Assembly (NCBI GenBank): GCA_965221105.1
Contig: OZ244871.1
Location: 992,001 to 1,056,000, forward strand
From: GM7GCV1 sp965221105
Lineage (GTDB): Bacteria; Pseudomonadota; Gammaproteobacteria; Pseudomonadales; GM7GCV1
Direction: 5' to 3'
Length of the DNA stretch: 64,000 bases
Shown here: in pieces, positions 50,161 to 59,747 of the stretch
Layout: every line of letters begins with the position of its first letter
Numbering within the stretch: position 1 is the stretch's first letter
Position numbers and translations under genes: made by a program
Notes under the pieces: model-generated
What the model saw: the letters and a program-made list of their open reading frames with translations, nothing else
What the model was told of the DNA's origin: nothing
The model's database searches: none

Positions 50161-50956
50161 ATGGATAGTTGGATTACTGAAAAAGGTGCCTGGATAACTG
50201 GCGCTGGATCGGGAGTTGGCGAGGCTACGAGTCTGTTGCTGGGCTCCCAGGGTGTAGAGGTTCTCTGCACGGATATTGACGGAGCCTCTGCAGGGCGTGT
50301 CGCTGACCACATCAACGACGCTGGAGGCGTCGCTCTGGCGATGCAGATGAATGTGCGCAGCGAAGCAGACAATACCGCTGCTGCAGATCTGGCCGTGCAA
50401 CGCTGGGGTGGGCTGCATATCGCACTGATCAATGGTGCGCTCAATCCCGCATTCGGCAAAACACTATTGAAAACCAGTCTCGATGAAGTTCGCCAATCCC
50501 TGGCAATCAATTTTGAAGGCACCTTTCTGGGCACCAAATATGCCGCAAAGGCCATGACAGATCACAGCATTCAGGGATCAATCGTGATCACCGGATCTAT
50601 TTCCGGTCTGGTGGCGTCGCCAAACACATTTGCCTGTCTGTGAAACATGGCGCTGTCGGCATCGTCCACTCAACGGCATGTGGCCTGCTGCCCCAAGGAG
50701 AAAAGGTGCATGCAGTTGCGCGGGGGATGCTCAAGACCTGGGGCTCAAGGAAATCCTCGATGAGCTCGGCGCAGAAATCCCAGACTATACAGTTGACCCC
50801 GAGGATGTTGCTTTGGAGATTGTCAGACTGCTGAGTTTCGAATCAACCCTGATTACCGGCCAGGTTATCAGGCTGGATCATGGCAATACGAATTTTTCCT
50901 ATGGCTCGGCGATTCACGAGCATGGACTCAGGCTGCCAGGTACTCCAGGCACCTGA
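50161..50956 (+). pseudogene. Short-chain dehydrogenase/reductase, C-terminus out of frame
   Basis: From the ATG at 50161 the sequence is a good classical SDR: GAWITGAGSGVGEATSLLLG with the cofactor motif, VLCTDIDGASAGRVADHIND, a NGALNPAFGKTL stretch in place of NNAG, SLAINFEGTFLGTKYAAKAM, and IVITGSISGLVASPNTFACL with the Ser region. A TGA then ends the frame at 50643. The following SVKHGAVGIVHSTA, where the Tyr-Lys pair should be, and PEDVALEIVRLLSFESTLIT followed by GQVIRLDHGNTNF lie in other frames. The Tyr appears lost. It is one of several broken catabolic genes in the window. Confidence 0.85.
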
Positions 50957-51028
50957 CAGGTGATGACGAATGCGCTGATCGCCGGACAGCTGAGGCAGTT
51001 GCAGTGGCCTCATCGGACACATGGAACA

Positions 51029-52858
51029 TCACTCCACGGTTACCGACTTGGCCAGATTCCTTGGCTGATCAACATCAGTGCCCTTGACAATGGCCACGTG
51101 GTAGGCGAGCAATTGCAGAGGAATGGAATAGACGATGGGCTCCAGAATGCCCGGCACGTGCGGCATGTTAATGACAGTAGTGGATTCGTCGCTGGAAAAT
51201 CTCGCGTCCCGATCAGCAAACACATACAGCTGGCCACCACGCGCCTTGACCTCCTCAAGATTGGACTTGATCTTCTGTAGTATATCGTTGGTCGGTGCCA
51301 CGGCGATGACCGGCATTGTGCGGTCCACGAGTGCGAGTGGGCCATGTTTGAGTTCTCCGGCCGGGTAGGCTTCAGCGTGAATATAGGAAATTTCCTTGAG
51401 CTTGAGCGCCCCTTCCTTAGCCACTGGATACTGAATGCCCCGACCAAGAAAGAGTGCATGATTCTTGTCGGCAAATTGACGGCTCAGCATCTTGAGTTCG
51501 TCGCTCAGGTTGAGCAGGGCGCGACTGATTGAGGGCAGTTCGCGCAACGCCAGGCAGACATCCTCCTGAATTTCCAGGTCCATATCCTTTGCTCGGGCGA
51601 TCCCGGCTACCAGCATCAGCAGCGCAACCAGTTGCGTGGTAAAGGCCTTGGTGGATGCAACCCCGATCTCAGGTCCGGCCTGGGTCAACAGGGCATGATC
51701 GGATTCCCGCACCAGTGAGCTGCTGGATACATTGCAGATCGCGAGACTGGCCAGGTACTTCAGTCGACTGGCTTTGCTCAGAGCTGCCAGGGTATCGGCA
51801 GTCTCACCGGACTGCGAGATGCTTACATAGAGGCTCTTTCCAGGGACTATAATCCTGCGGTAACGATATTCGCTGGCTATCTCCACCACCGCCGGAAGAC
51901 CCAGGTAGTGCTCAATCCAGTGTTTGGCAATCAGACAAGCGTGGTAACTGGTCCCGCAGGCAACGAGAGTCACCGACTCCAGCCTGCGGAAAAGATCGGG
52001 GACACCGACACCGAACGATGGGAGAAGCACCCCGGATGCGCCCAGGCGACCGTCCGTTGTCCGACGGATAGCGTCCGGCTGCTCGTATATTTCCTTGAGC
52101 ATAAAGTGTCCAAACGGGCCCCTGTCCGCATCGAGAGAATCTTCCTGTACCCGGCTGTCGCTGCGCTCAACCAGGCTTCCTCCTGAATCACATATCTCCA
52201 CCTGATCATGGCGAACGATTCCGTAGTCGCCGTCTTCGAGAAATACGAAGCGGTCCGTGACTGGTTTCAGCGCCAGCTGATCCGAGGCAACAAAGTTCTC
52301 GCCAATCCCCAGTCCCAGCACCAATGGGCTACCCCGGCGGGCCACGGCAATCTGATCAGGCACATCGGCGTGGATAGCGCAAATGGAGTAGGTGCCCTCG
52401 AGTCGCAACACCGCCTGCCTCACAGCCTGGAGAAGGGACCCGTATTTCTGGAACTCCTGATTGAGAAGGTGCGCAATTGCTTCGGAATCCGTTCCTGATA
52501 CAAATGTGTATCCCTCTGAGATCAACTCTTCACGCAGCTGCTCGTGATTCTCGATAATGCCATTGTGAACCATGGCCAGAGGTCCGGACCTGTGGGGATG
52601 GGCATTAGTTTCCGAAGGCACACCGTGTGTAGCCCAGCGCGTATGTGCAATGCCAGTGTGTCCAACAAGGGGTTCCTTGACCAGCATGTCACCCAACTGC
52701 GCTACCTTGCCAGGCACCTTGCACATTCCAAGAGTCAGATCCTGGTCTACGACAGCCAGCCCGGCAGAGTCGTAGCCCCGATATTCCAGGCGGTGCAGAC
52801 CCTCAATCAAGATGGGTGTGACGTTCCGCTCCGTGACTGCCGCAATAATTCCACACAT
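51029..52858 (-). CDS. glmS: Glutamine--fructose-6-phosphate aminotransferase (isomerising)
   Basis: GlmS makes glucosamine-6-phosphate, the first step to UDP-GlcNAc. The 609-residue protein starts MCGIIAAVTERNVTPILIEG with the catalytic Cys directly after Met. It has HRLEYRGYDSAGLAV, HTRWATHGVPSETNAHPHRS and HNGIIENHEQLREELISEGY. The two SIS domains carry ACGTSYHACLIAKHWIEHYL, SQSGETADTLAALSKASR and FLGRGIQYPVAKEGALKLKE. The end HVAIVKGTDVDQPRNLAKSV TVE is family-typical. It is 18 bases downstream of glmU, the standard pair. Confidence 0.98.
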   Translation of the reverse strand: MCGIIAAVTERNVTPILIEGLHRLEYRGYDSAGLAVVDQDLTLGMCKVPGKVAQLGDMLVKEPLVGHTGIAHTRWATHGVPSETNAHPHRSGPLAMVHNGIIENHEQLREELISEGYTFVSGTDSEAIAHLLNQEFQKYGSLLQAVRQAVLRLEGTYSICAIHADVPDQIAVARRGSPLVLGLGIGENFVASDQLALKPVTDRFVFLEDGDYGIVRHDQVEICDSGGSLVERSDSRVQEDSLDADRGPFGHFMLKEIYEQPDAIRRTTDGRLGASGVLLPSFGVGVPDLFRRLESVTLVACGTSYHACLIAKHWIEHYLGLPAVVEIASEYRYRRIIVPGKSLYVSISQSGETADTLAALSKASRLKYLASLAICNVSSSSLVRESDHALLTQAGPEIGVASTKAFTTQLVALLMLVAGIARAKDMDLEIQEDVCLALRELPSISRALLNLSDELKMLSRQFADKNHALFLGRGIQYPVAKEGALKLKEISYIHAEAYPAGELKHGPLALVDRTMPVIAVAPTNDILQKIKSNLEEVKARGGQLYVFADRDARFSSDESTTVINMPHVPGILEPIVYSIPLQLLAYHVAIVKGTDVDQPRNLAKSVTVE

Positions 52859-52876
52859 CTGGCCGGAACCCTCTGG

Positions 52877-54274
52877 TCATCCAGGGTTATCTGAATCCGG
52901 CCTCTGGTCAGGCCTGACCCAATCCGACACGGATTTTCGCTTGGATCTGGCGACTGCCAGCTCACCCGCTCCAACATCACTAGTGATCACAGTTCCCGCC
53001 GCAACAGTCGCGCCCGCGCCTACGGTAACCGGAGCCACCAGGGAGGCGTTCGAGCCAATAAATGCACCCTCTTTGATAGTCGTCCTGTGCTTGTCTTTCC
53101 CATCATAGTTGCAGGTAACCACGCCTGCGCCCACGTTGACACCGGGGCCAATCCGGGTGTCTCCAAGGTAGGTTAAATGATTGGCTTTACTGCCCTGCCC
53201 AAGTTCGACATTTTTGGTTTCCACAAAATTGCCAACCCTGGCTCTGGCGCCAATTCTGGAACCAGCGCGCAACCGTGCGTAGGGACCCACCACTGCGTCT
53301 TTCCCCACATGGGCCGATTCGAGATGCGAAAATGCGCGAATTCGGGCTCCTTCCTCGATCACCGAGTCAGTGATGACCGAGTTCGGTTCGACAATTACGT
53401 TGTCGCCGAAAACCACTTCGCCTTGGAGCACCAGGTCAACATCCAGCAATACGTCCATCCCGACACGCACAGTACCTCTGATGTCAATTCGGGCCGGATC
53501 CACAATGGTCGCTCCGGCGCGCATGAGTTCGCGAGCCCGTGCATGTCGGTAGGCCAGCCCCAGCACGGCCAACTGTTCGCGATCATTGGCTCCCAATATC
53601 TCCTCGGGGTCAGCCGGATGACACACCTGAATATCCAGACCTTCAGCAACCGCGACGGCAACAATATCTGTCAGGTAGTATTCGGACGCCGCGTTATCGT
53701 TACTCAACCCGCGAACGAAAGCCTTGAGGTTGCGACCGTCAAGCGCAAGAATCCCGGTGTTGATTTCGTGAATCGCCCGCTGTTTTGGGCTTGCGTCCCT
53801 GTGCTCAACGACGCCGACAACTGCGTTGCGGTCATCACGCAGAATCCGGCCATAGCCTCCGGGATCATCAACCTCAGCAGTCAGCAGCGAAAGTGCTCCC
53901 CGACCCGCACCTGCAACCACCTGACCGAGCGTTGCGGGAGAGATCAGAGGTACGTCGCCGTATACAACCAACACTACGGCATCGTCTGCAATGTGGCCTT
54001 CCGCAATGGCAACCGCGTGGCCAGTCCCCAGTTGTTCGCTCTGTTCGATATACTCAGCAGCAGCACCGATTTCCTGCTGAACCTGCTCTGCACCATCGCC
54101 AACCACCAGCAGGGGCATCCCGGTTGTTTCCAGCCCTTCACACTGAATGTTTGTGCAGGCCTCGAGCACCAGAGACACCATGGGCCGCCCCCCGACTTGC
54201 TGTAGCACCTTGGGCCGCCTCGACCGCATGCGCGTTCCCTTGCCAGCAGCAAGGATCAGTGGTTGGAGATACAT
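52877..54274 (-). CDS. glmU: Bifunctional GlmU uridylyltransferase/acetyltransferase
   Basis: GlmU acetylates glucosamine-1-phosphate and then makes UDP-GlcNAc. The 465-residue protein has the N-terminal pyrophosphorylase domain (PLILAAGKGTRMRSRRPKVL, then EQLGTGHAVAIAEGHIADDA, VVLVVYGDVPLIS, ASEYYLTDIVAVAVAEGLDI). A long left-handed beta-helix follows (GDNVIVEPNSVITDSVIEEG, GPYARLRAGSRIGARARVGN, KANHLTYLGDTRIGPGVNVG, AGVVTCNYDGKDKHRTTIKE). The catalytic residues of both halves are in these blocks. With glmS it supplies peptidoglycan and LPS precursors. Confidence 0.98.
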   Translation of the reverse strand: MYLQPLILAAGKGTRMRSRRPKVLQQVGGRPMVSLVLEACTNIQCEGLETTGMPLLVVGDGAEQVQQEIGAAAEYIEQSEQLGTGHAVAIAEGHIADDAVVLVVYGDVPLISPATLGQVVAGAGRGALSLLTAEVDDPGGYGRILRDDRNAVVGVVEHRDASPKQRAIHEINTGILALDGRNLKAFVRGLSNDNAASEYYLTDIVAVAVAEGLDIQVCHPADPEEILGANDREQLAVLGLAYRHARARELMRAGATIVDPARIDIRGTVRVGMDVLLDVDLVLQGEVVFGDNVIVEPNSVITDSVIEEGARIRAFSHLESAHVGKDAVVGPYARLRAGSRIGARARVGNFVETKNVELGQGSKANHLTYLGDTRIGPGVNVGAGVVTCNYDGKDKHRTTIKEGAFIGSNASLVAPVTVGAGATVAAGTVITSDVGAGELAVARSKRKSVSDWVRPDQRPDSDNPG

Positions 54275-54562
54275 AAGCTGACCATGGGTTGAATGGCTGG
54301 GGATGCTACCACACCCAAGTCAGCAGTGTTGCCCGCCGCTAGTCTAAATTTGGCGGCAGGGGTGAGGGATTCGCCAACCGATCACCAGTGAGCTGGTAGG
54401 GAAGCCAGTCACCACAGCAGCCCCCATATACTTCTGATCGCCCGCCGCACACTGACACCCGAACCGAGGTATTCGTTCCAGTGAAGTGAAGTTATTGCGC
54501 GCTGGATGGGATACAGGTACATTATCCGGCCCAGTCTTTCACCCCTAACCAAAGGACCCGAC

Positions 54563-55039
54563 ATGAGCATACAGATAGGCGATTCACTCCCGGATTTCGA
54601 ATTTAAAACCCCTGGTTCAGAAGGCCCAGAGCCAATCACGACCAGTGAAGTATTTTCCGGGAAAAAGGTGGTTCTGTTCGCCGTGCCCGGAGCTTTTACC
54701 CCCGTCTGCTCAGCAGGCCACCTGCCCGGATACGTCGTCCACGTGGACGACATCAAGGCCAAGGGCGTGGATACAGTGGCCTGCCTGTCGGTCAACGATG
54801 CCTTTGTATTGGAAGCCTGGAGCCAGAACCAGAATGCTGAACACATTCTGATGCTTGCCGATGGCAATGGAGATTTCACCAGGGCCGTGGGGCTTGAGCT
54901 GGAAATGGCTCCGCACGGTATGGGTACCCGTTCGCAGCGATATGCCATGATCGTTGAAAACGGCATCGTCACCGCGCTGGAGATTGACGTGCTGGAAATC
55001 AACAAAAGTGCGGCGGAAAATATTCTGGGCATGCTCTAG
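54563..55039 (+). CDS. Peroxiredoxin of the Prx5 type
   Basis: A thiol peroxidase of 158 residues starting at the ATG at 54563, which has AAAGGA upstream; the frame is open to 54506 without family sequence. MSIQIGDSLPDFEFKTPGSE leads to the peroxidatic site LFAVPGAFTPVCSAGHLPGY, with Thr and Cys in the usual TPVCS motif. VDTVACLSVNDAFVLEAWSQ and LGLEMAPHGMGTRSQRYAMI with the conserved Arg follow. Only the peroxidatic Cys and one other Cys (ACLSV) are present, fitting the 1-Cys or glutaredoxin-reduced Prx5 group. It is followed 15 bases later by a DUF1244 gene. Confidence 0.93.
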   Translation: MSIQIGDSLPDFEFKTPGSEGPEPITTSEVFSGKKVVLFAVPGAFTPVCSAGHLPGYVVHVDDIKAKGVDTVACLSVNDAFVLEAWSQNQNAEHILMLADGNGDFTRAVGLELEMAPHGMGTRSQRYAMIVENGIVTALEIDVLEINKSAAENILGML

Positions 55040-55054
55040 GCCCAGACCGGCCCC

Positions 55055-55351
55055 ATGGAGAAAAACAACACCGGTAATGATGCCATCAAGGCGCAGGTCT
55101 TTGATCGCCTCGTCGCTCACCTGCAGGATCATGCCGAAGTTCAGAACATCGATCTGATGAGCCTCGCTGACTTCTGCCGTAATTGCCTGAGCAAGTGGTA
55201 TATGCAGGCAGCTGAGCAGCATGGCCAATCTGTCGACTACGACCAGGCACGGGAGCTGGTCTACGGCATGCCCTACGAGGAATGGAAATCCCGATACCAG
55301 AAGCCCGCTGCACCCGAACAGCTTGCAGCATTCAATGCCGGCAAGGATTAA
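55055..55351 (+). CDS. DUF1244 protein
   Basis: A 98-residue cytosolic protein, all helical in appearance. The family signature NIDLMSLADFCRNCLSKWYM lies at residues 31-50 and YGMPYEEWKSRYQ near 75, both very highly conserved in proteobacteria, including the two Cys of FCRNC. Function is unknown. It starts 15 bases after the peroxiredoxin stop, so the two may be cotranscribed; a redox link is suggested by context only. Confidence 0.92.
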   Translation: MEKNNTGNDAIKAQVFDRLVAHLQDHAEVQNIDLMSLADFCRNCLSKWYMQAAEQHGQSVDYDQARELVYGMPYEEWKSRYQKPAAPEQLAAFNAGKD

Positions 55352-55661
55352 ACGCTGGCATGACTCCCACCCAGCGCATCTTCATCTATCCAGCCGAAGC
55401 CCGTTCGATAATCATCGCGGTGCGGTAGCACAACCATTGAGTTCACATGTTCGGCGTTGTCCGCAAGACGCAGACCACGCAGACGTGCGGGGGACTGTGC
55501 TGCGAAGGCTTCACTGTATCGACCGGCCGGCACGACCGACACGCCAAAAGTTCACTGCCCAGATGAGTACAGCCAGGTGAAAACACCAGTTGACACCAGC
55601 GTTATTCACAGAAATTTCCGCACATCTGAAGCTCGGGCGTTCGTTCAATCCGCCCCCACCA
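55352..55661. other. Gap with no recognisable gene
   Basis: About 310 bases between the DUF1244 gene and the esterase 3' end. A 64-codon minus frame (55348-55542) reads NAEHVNSMVVLPHRDDYRTG and may be a decayed fragment, but I cannot assign it to a family. No terminator seen. Confidence 0.45.
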
Positions 55662-56657
55662 CTATTGTTCTGATGCTGCAAAAGCGTTTCGGAGCGCTTC
55701 ACGACGTTCCTTTTCCGAAGCAATCGCCATATCCGATTCGTAGGCAATCTCGTAACCGTGATAGGCACCTGGAAAAATGTGCAGCTCCACGGCTACACCC
55801 GCACGCAACATGCGCCCGGCATAATCAATATTCTCTTCCAGAAACAGGTCGAGCGCCCCTACGCTGATATAGGCCGGGGGAAGATGTGCCAGGTCGGTCG
55901 CGCGCGCTGCAGCTGCATATGGCGAAACATTGTCACTACCGGGTTCAACATCCAGCAAAGAGGCCCAGCCAAAGGCGTTCATTTCCGGTGTCCACAAAAA
56001 TTCCCCAACATTGGGGTTCACATCTGTTCGCGTAACCGTTCTGTCGTCGAGCATAGGGTAGATCAACATCTGGAAGCAGATCGGGAATTCTCCGCGGTCT
56101 CTGGCCAGAAGCGCCAATGCAGCGGTGAACCCCCCGCCTGCACTTTCACCGCCTATGGCAATACGGCCAGGATCTACTCCCAGTTCTTCCGCATGCTCAT
56201 GCAACCATTTCAAAGCCGAATAACAATCTTCCACTGCTCCGGGAGCCTTGGTTTCAGGTGCCAACCGGTAATCTACCGCGATTACGACGCAGCCCACTTC
56301 TGCTGCTGTTCTGACATTACTCGGGCCACTAATTTCTGCCGTGCACAACACATAACCGCCACCATGAATCGAAAGCAGCGCTGGCATCGGTGTTTTTGCA
56401 TGTTCAGGTGTGTAGATGAGCACTTTGACATCAGGGCCACCCGTTGCGTGCGGAACCATCTTTTTTTCAACAGTGACGTCTGGCCGTGCATAAGCTTCCA
56501 GCGGAAGCATCACGACCTCATCCATCAGTCTCCTGGCACCATGCAGATCCTGAGTGAGGATACTCAGGTCCAGGGCACGTTCGAGTCCGGGCAGGAGTTC
56601 GGGCGTAATAAGTTTTTTTGTACTCATAATGCTCAAGGCATCCAGGCTCACGTCCAT
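55662..56657 (-). CDS. Alpha/beta hydrolase of the HSL (family IV) esterase group
   Basis: A 331-residue esterase/lipase-like protein. The oxyanion motif is LLSIHGGGYVLCTAEISGPS, the nucleophile elbow is RIAIGGESAGGGFTAALALL near residue 170, the acid lies in YISVGALDLFLEENIDYAGR, and the His in FPGAYHGYEIAYESDMA. DYRLAPETKAPGAVEDCYSA is typical of hormone-sensitive-lipase-like enzymes. Substrate unknown; these often hydrolyse short acyl esters. The start may be the ATG at 56627 (MSTKKLITPELL), since neither has a clear ribosome binding site. Its upstream region is cut by the IS66 end at 56805-56875. Confidence 0.9.
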   Translation of the reverse strand: MDVSLDALSIMSTKKLITPELLPGLERALDLSILTQDLHGARRLMDEVVMLPLEAYARPDVTVEKKMVPHATGGPDVKVLIYTPEHAKTPMPALLSIHGGGYVLCTAEISGPSNVRTAAEVGCVVIAVDYRLAPETKAPGAVEDCYSALKWLHEHAEELGVDPGRIAIGGESAGGGFTAALALLARDRGEFPICFQMLIYPMLDDRTVTRTDVNPNVGEFLWTPEMNAFGWASLLDVEPGSDNVSPYAAAARATDLAHLPPAYISVGALDLFLEENIDYAGRMLRAGVAVELHIFPGAYHGYEIAYESDMAIASEKERREALRNAFAASEQ

Positions 56658-56804
56658 AGTAACAGGAACACCGGGCGGTGCCGACGCAAAGTTGGCACTG
56701 CATGTGTCGCATTTTCAGGCTCACGTGCCGCCAATTTTCAAGAGATGTCTGGGTCGAGGAGCTCGTGGCTGTGGTAGTCTGGGCTGCGGCGGTCTTGCTC
56801 CGCG

Positions 56805-56875
56805 TGCCATCCAGATCGCCCTCAACGGCACCGCCGCCACAATGATCAAGCAGAAGAAGGGGGGTGAGTAGTTAA
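56805..56875 (+). mobile_element. IS66 terminal remnant (copy B)
   Basis: The segment encodes AIQIALNGTAATMIKQKKGG E and a stop, then AAGGGGGGTGAGTAGTTA, nearly identical to the ends at 36583 and 60604. Only the last 70 bases of the element remain. Immediately after it the reading frame of an MFS transporter begins mid-protein, so the element sits at a deletion junction. Confidence 0.85.
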
Positions 56876-57245
56876 TCTCCGACGGCTGGTTATTTCGACC
56901 ATGATATCGGTAGCGATCTGTGTCATTCTGTTTGGCCAAGCGGGCGCGGACCTCAATCTGCTTGCCATTGCTGCTGTTATTTCCGCCTTCTTCAACAGTG
57001 CCGCACCAGCCGGGCTCTATCCATTGATAGCAAACTATTTCCCGACAGAGGTTCGCGCAGGCGGGACAGGCGCGGTGGTTGCCATTGGTCGGGGCGGTGC
57101 AGTTGCTGGTCCTGTGATTGCAGGATATCTGCTCCAGGCAAATATCTTTCTGGCACAAGTGGCGATACTTCTGTCAGTGGGCTCCATTGCGGCAGCCGTC
57201 GCGCTGTGGCGTCTTGGATCAGAACCCAGCGCAGAAGCCCTCTAA
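56876..57245 (+). pseudogene. MFS transporter, C-terminal fragment
   Basis: The sequence directly behind the IS66 end reads RRLVISTMISVAICVILFGQ, a loop and membrane segment of the major facilitator superfamily. It is followed by NLLAIAAVISAFFNSAAPAG, YPLIANYFPTEVRAGGTGAV with the conserved FPxxxRAxGTG motif, VVAIGRGGAVAGPVIAGYLL and VAILLSVGSIAAAVALWRLG. These are the last four or so helices, closest to aromatic-acid/metabolite transporters. The first eight helices are missing, so it cannot transport. Confidence 0.85.
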
Positions 57246-57340
57246 ATCCGTAAGCAGGTGTTACAGTACTGTGCGAGCATGGGCACTTCAGAGACTGAAA
57301 CTACACTAACCGTCGGCCACCAGAAGAGCTACAGCCAATA

Positions 57341-57468
57341 ATGCTGCGTGAGCGCATCCTGAACGCCGCCAAAAAAGTCGTCGGCGAACTCGATTACCAG
57401 AATGCGTCGATTGGTCGAATCGCTATCGAAGCGGGCGTTACTCAGGGAACCACTGGCGAAAACACCTG
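57341..57468 (+). pseudogene. TetR-family regulator, N-terminal fragment
   Basis: From the ATG at 57341 the frame reads MLRERILNAAKKVVGELDYQ, NASIGRIAIEAGVTQGTTGE NT and stops after 42 codons. This is the TetR helix-turn-helix (AILxAAxxVFxExGYxxASIxxIAxxAGVSxGT). The recognition helix is cut off and the ligand-binding domain is gone. It may once have controlled the neighbouring transporter or the P450 operon. Confidence 0.78.
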
Positions 57469-57675
57469 ACCTGACGCCCTGCTCCGTGGTGACCGAGCAC
57501 ATGAGACCTGTATCTGCGGAGCATTGTCGGACCAATCGTGAGAATCTGGACATGCAGTCACAGCACTGCACACCTTGCCAGAGGCGGATGATCGGGTACC
57601 ATACTGCTGAATGAATATGAGAGATGACCACAGTCACCTGTGCATTCGGTACATTGACTCTGCTAAGGGGGAATA

Positions 57676-57843
57676 ATGGAACCTGACAAATCCAGACTCA
57701 AAGTTGACGAGGTGGAACCTCCTGAGGAAGCTGTCGTTTTCCTCCGATTCCCGGACCCACTGCGCAATGACCTGCCCGAGTGTGCCCACACTGGTGCCCG
57801 ACCTCGAGCATCAACGCCAGGATCATGGTGCCATGTCATCTGA
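57676..57843 (+). CDS. Possible 55-residue leader peptide overlapping the reductase start
   Basis: An ATG at 57676 follows a strong AAGGGGGAATA ribosome binding site. The frame (MEPDKSRLKVDEVEPPEEAV, then VFLRFPDPLRND) ends with TGA at 57841-57843, inside the ferredoxin reductase gene that starts at 57833. The overlap would couple translation. No family recognised; it may instead be a decayed 5' end of another gene. Confidence 0.3.
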   Translation: MEPDKSRLKVDEVEPPEEAVVFLRFPDPLRNDLPECAHTGARPRASTPGSWCHVI

Positions 57844-59041
57844 CACTTGCGTAGTAATCGGCGCTAGTCACGGCGCTGTCCAATTGATCACCAGCTTACG
57901 CCAGGAAGGCTGGGATACGGACATCATCCTGATCGGCAGTGAGTCCCATCTGCCTTATCACCGTCCACCATTGTCGAAGACTGCGCTTACCGGCGAGGCC
58001 TCCTTGGAAAACATACTGCTGCGTCCGGAAACCTTCTATGGAAAACAAAACATCACCCTGAAACTGGGTGAAACCGTGACCGCCATCGATCACCCCAGCA
58101 AATCGGTGACTCTGGCCTCGGGTGAAACCCTCCCCTTTGCCAAGCTGGTGATTGCCGCAGGGGCGAACCCCATTGTTCTCAACCTGCCGGGGGAGGAATT
58201 GGACGGCATAGGGTATATGCGCAACTACGACGATATTCTCAATCTGATGCCTCACGTACAGGAAGGCAAAAAGGCCGTGATTGTTGGTGGTGGTTATATC
58301 GGACTTGAAACCGCAGCTGCGCTGCAAAAATGTGGTATGGAGACCACCATCCTCGAGGGACTCGACCGTGTTCTTGAGCGGATCACGGGTCCCGAGATCT
58401 CCGAGTTCTACACAGCCGCGCACACCAGGCGCGATGTGGCCATTGTGACCAATGCCCAGGTTTCAGGATTCGCAGGTGACGGACATGTCCGGGAAGTACT
58501 GTGTCAGGACGGCAGCAGTTATCCAGCTGATATTGTGGTTATTGGCGTGGGTATCCGCCCCAATATTGCGCTGGCCGAGCGTGCAGGTCTGGCCATCGAC
58601 AATGGTGTCAGTGTTGACGAGTACAGCCAGACAGAAGACCCCGACATCTTCGCGATTGGCGACTGCACCTCATTCCCCAGCCCCTTTACCGGAACGCGAT
58701 TAAGATTGGAGTCAGTACCCAACGCTTCGGAACAGGCGAAATGTGCCGCAGCAAAAATATGTGGCAAAGATAAGCCTTACACCGCATTACCCTGGTTTTG
58801 GTCCGACCAGTACAATATCAAACTGCAGATCGCAGGATTAAGCACCGGCTTTGACGACATTGTCATTCGCGGAGATATGGACGCCGAGAAATTTTCGGGC
58901 TGGTATTATCAGGGTGACAGGCTGCTGGCAGTTGATTGTATCAACGCACCCAGGGATTTTATGCTCGCAAAAAAACTGCTCTCTCAGGGTGAAAACCCGA
59001 ATAAGGCTGTCGTATCCGATACCGAACAAGCAATTGAGTAA
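57833..59041 (+). CDS. FAD-dependent ferredoxin/putidaredoxin reductase
   Basis: A 402-residue flavoprotein of the family that reduces [2Fe-2S] ferredoxins for P450s and dioxygenases. I start at the ATG at 57833 (MSSDTCVVIGASHGAVQLIT), since the 43 upstream codons are not family sequence. FAD site 1 is degenerate (GASHGA). LPYHRPPLSKTALTGE, LVIAAGANPIVLNLPGEELD, the NADH motif VIVGGGYIGLETAAALQKCG, and IFAIGDCTSFPSPFTGTRLR at the FAD-ribityl site follow. The C-terminal RLLAVDCINAPRDFMLAKKL is typical. All cofactor sites look usable. It fits the ferredoxin at 38808-39128, 18.7 kb away, whose own P450 is broken. Confidence 0.92.
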   Translation: MSSDTCVVIGASHGAVQLITSLRQEGWDTDIILIGSESHLPYHRPPLSKTALTGEASLENILLRPETFYGKQNITLKLGETVTAIDHPSKSVTLASGETLPFAKLVIAAGANPIVLNLPGEELDGIGYMRNYDDILNLMPHVQEGKKAVIVGGGYIGLETAAALQKCGMETTILEGLDRVLERITGPEISEFYTAAHTRRDVAIVTNAQVSGFAGDGHVREVLCQDGSSYPADIVVIGVGIRPNIALAERAGLAIDNGVSVDEYSQTEDPDIFAIGDCTSFPSPFTGTRLRLESVPNASEQAKCAAAKICGKDKPYTALPWFWSDQYNIKLQIAGLSTGFDDIVIRGDMDAEKFSGWYYQGDRLLAVDCINAPRDFMLAKKLLSQGENPNKAVVSDTEQAIE

Positions 59042-59747
59042 AACCCGCAGCCTCTGCAGTGGAATTACTCATGGACAGATCCAGTAGCTTGGTGTTGGCA
59101 CGTCACATTACCGTACCAGCATATAATTATGCCTACTAACGGACTTCTGTTGCAGAAAGTCTGGTGCCAATATTGCCGGGCAGGTATATGGCGATCAGGC
59201 ATTGGCGCAAACACCATATGGCAGTACAAGACGGCGAACATCTGGTCTACACCCTGATCGGCTTGTAGCTCTGTACCTGAGTGCTTCGTAACTTGGCCCC
59301 CTATAAGTCTGCTGCCGCAGTCTCCCCTGGGCAGCGTATCAAGAAGTTCGCGATGCGATTGCCGGTGCCGATCGCGTCGAACGCAACACTTGACAGCGCA
59401 CAGTCCAGGTCCTCAATGTCCTTCACATGCTGTGCCGCGACACATGTAATCCACAAATCCACGCCCTGAAGTTCAGGGGGTTCATCTTCGACATGCTTTT
59501 CCTGAAGCAGCAACTCCCCGGTATAACCAAGGTTTGGTATCCTTCCCCTTTCCCAAGGAGCTACTTTTTCTCATGGCTTGGTCTCTGACCGGAACGGGCT
59601 CTGACCCATAGGGTGTAGGATTCAGTCTGCCGGCGAAAGGCGCCCTGATGCGCTACAGCACAGGGCACACCTGTTGTAACTGGAACACCGGTGTGCATGT
59701 GATTTCATCGGACAACGAAACCGCTTTAGATCAATATATCCCTACTC
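59042..59747. other. Gap with unassigned fragments
   Basis: About 700 bases. Short frames such as GRYMAIRHWRKHHMAVQDGE (near 59190, plus) and ALSSVAFDAIGTGNRIANFL (near 59380, minus) look protein-like but belong to no family I recognise. No RNA gene found. It probably contains decayed genes. Confidence 0.45.

Noticed and set aside
53177..54205. 342-codon open frame on plus
   Set aside because: Antisense shadow of glmU.
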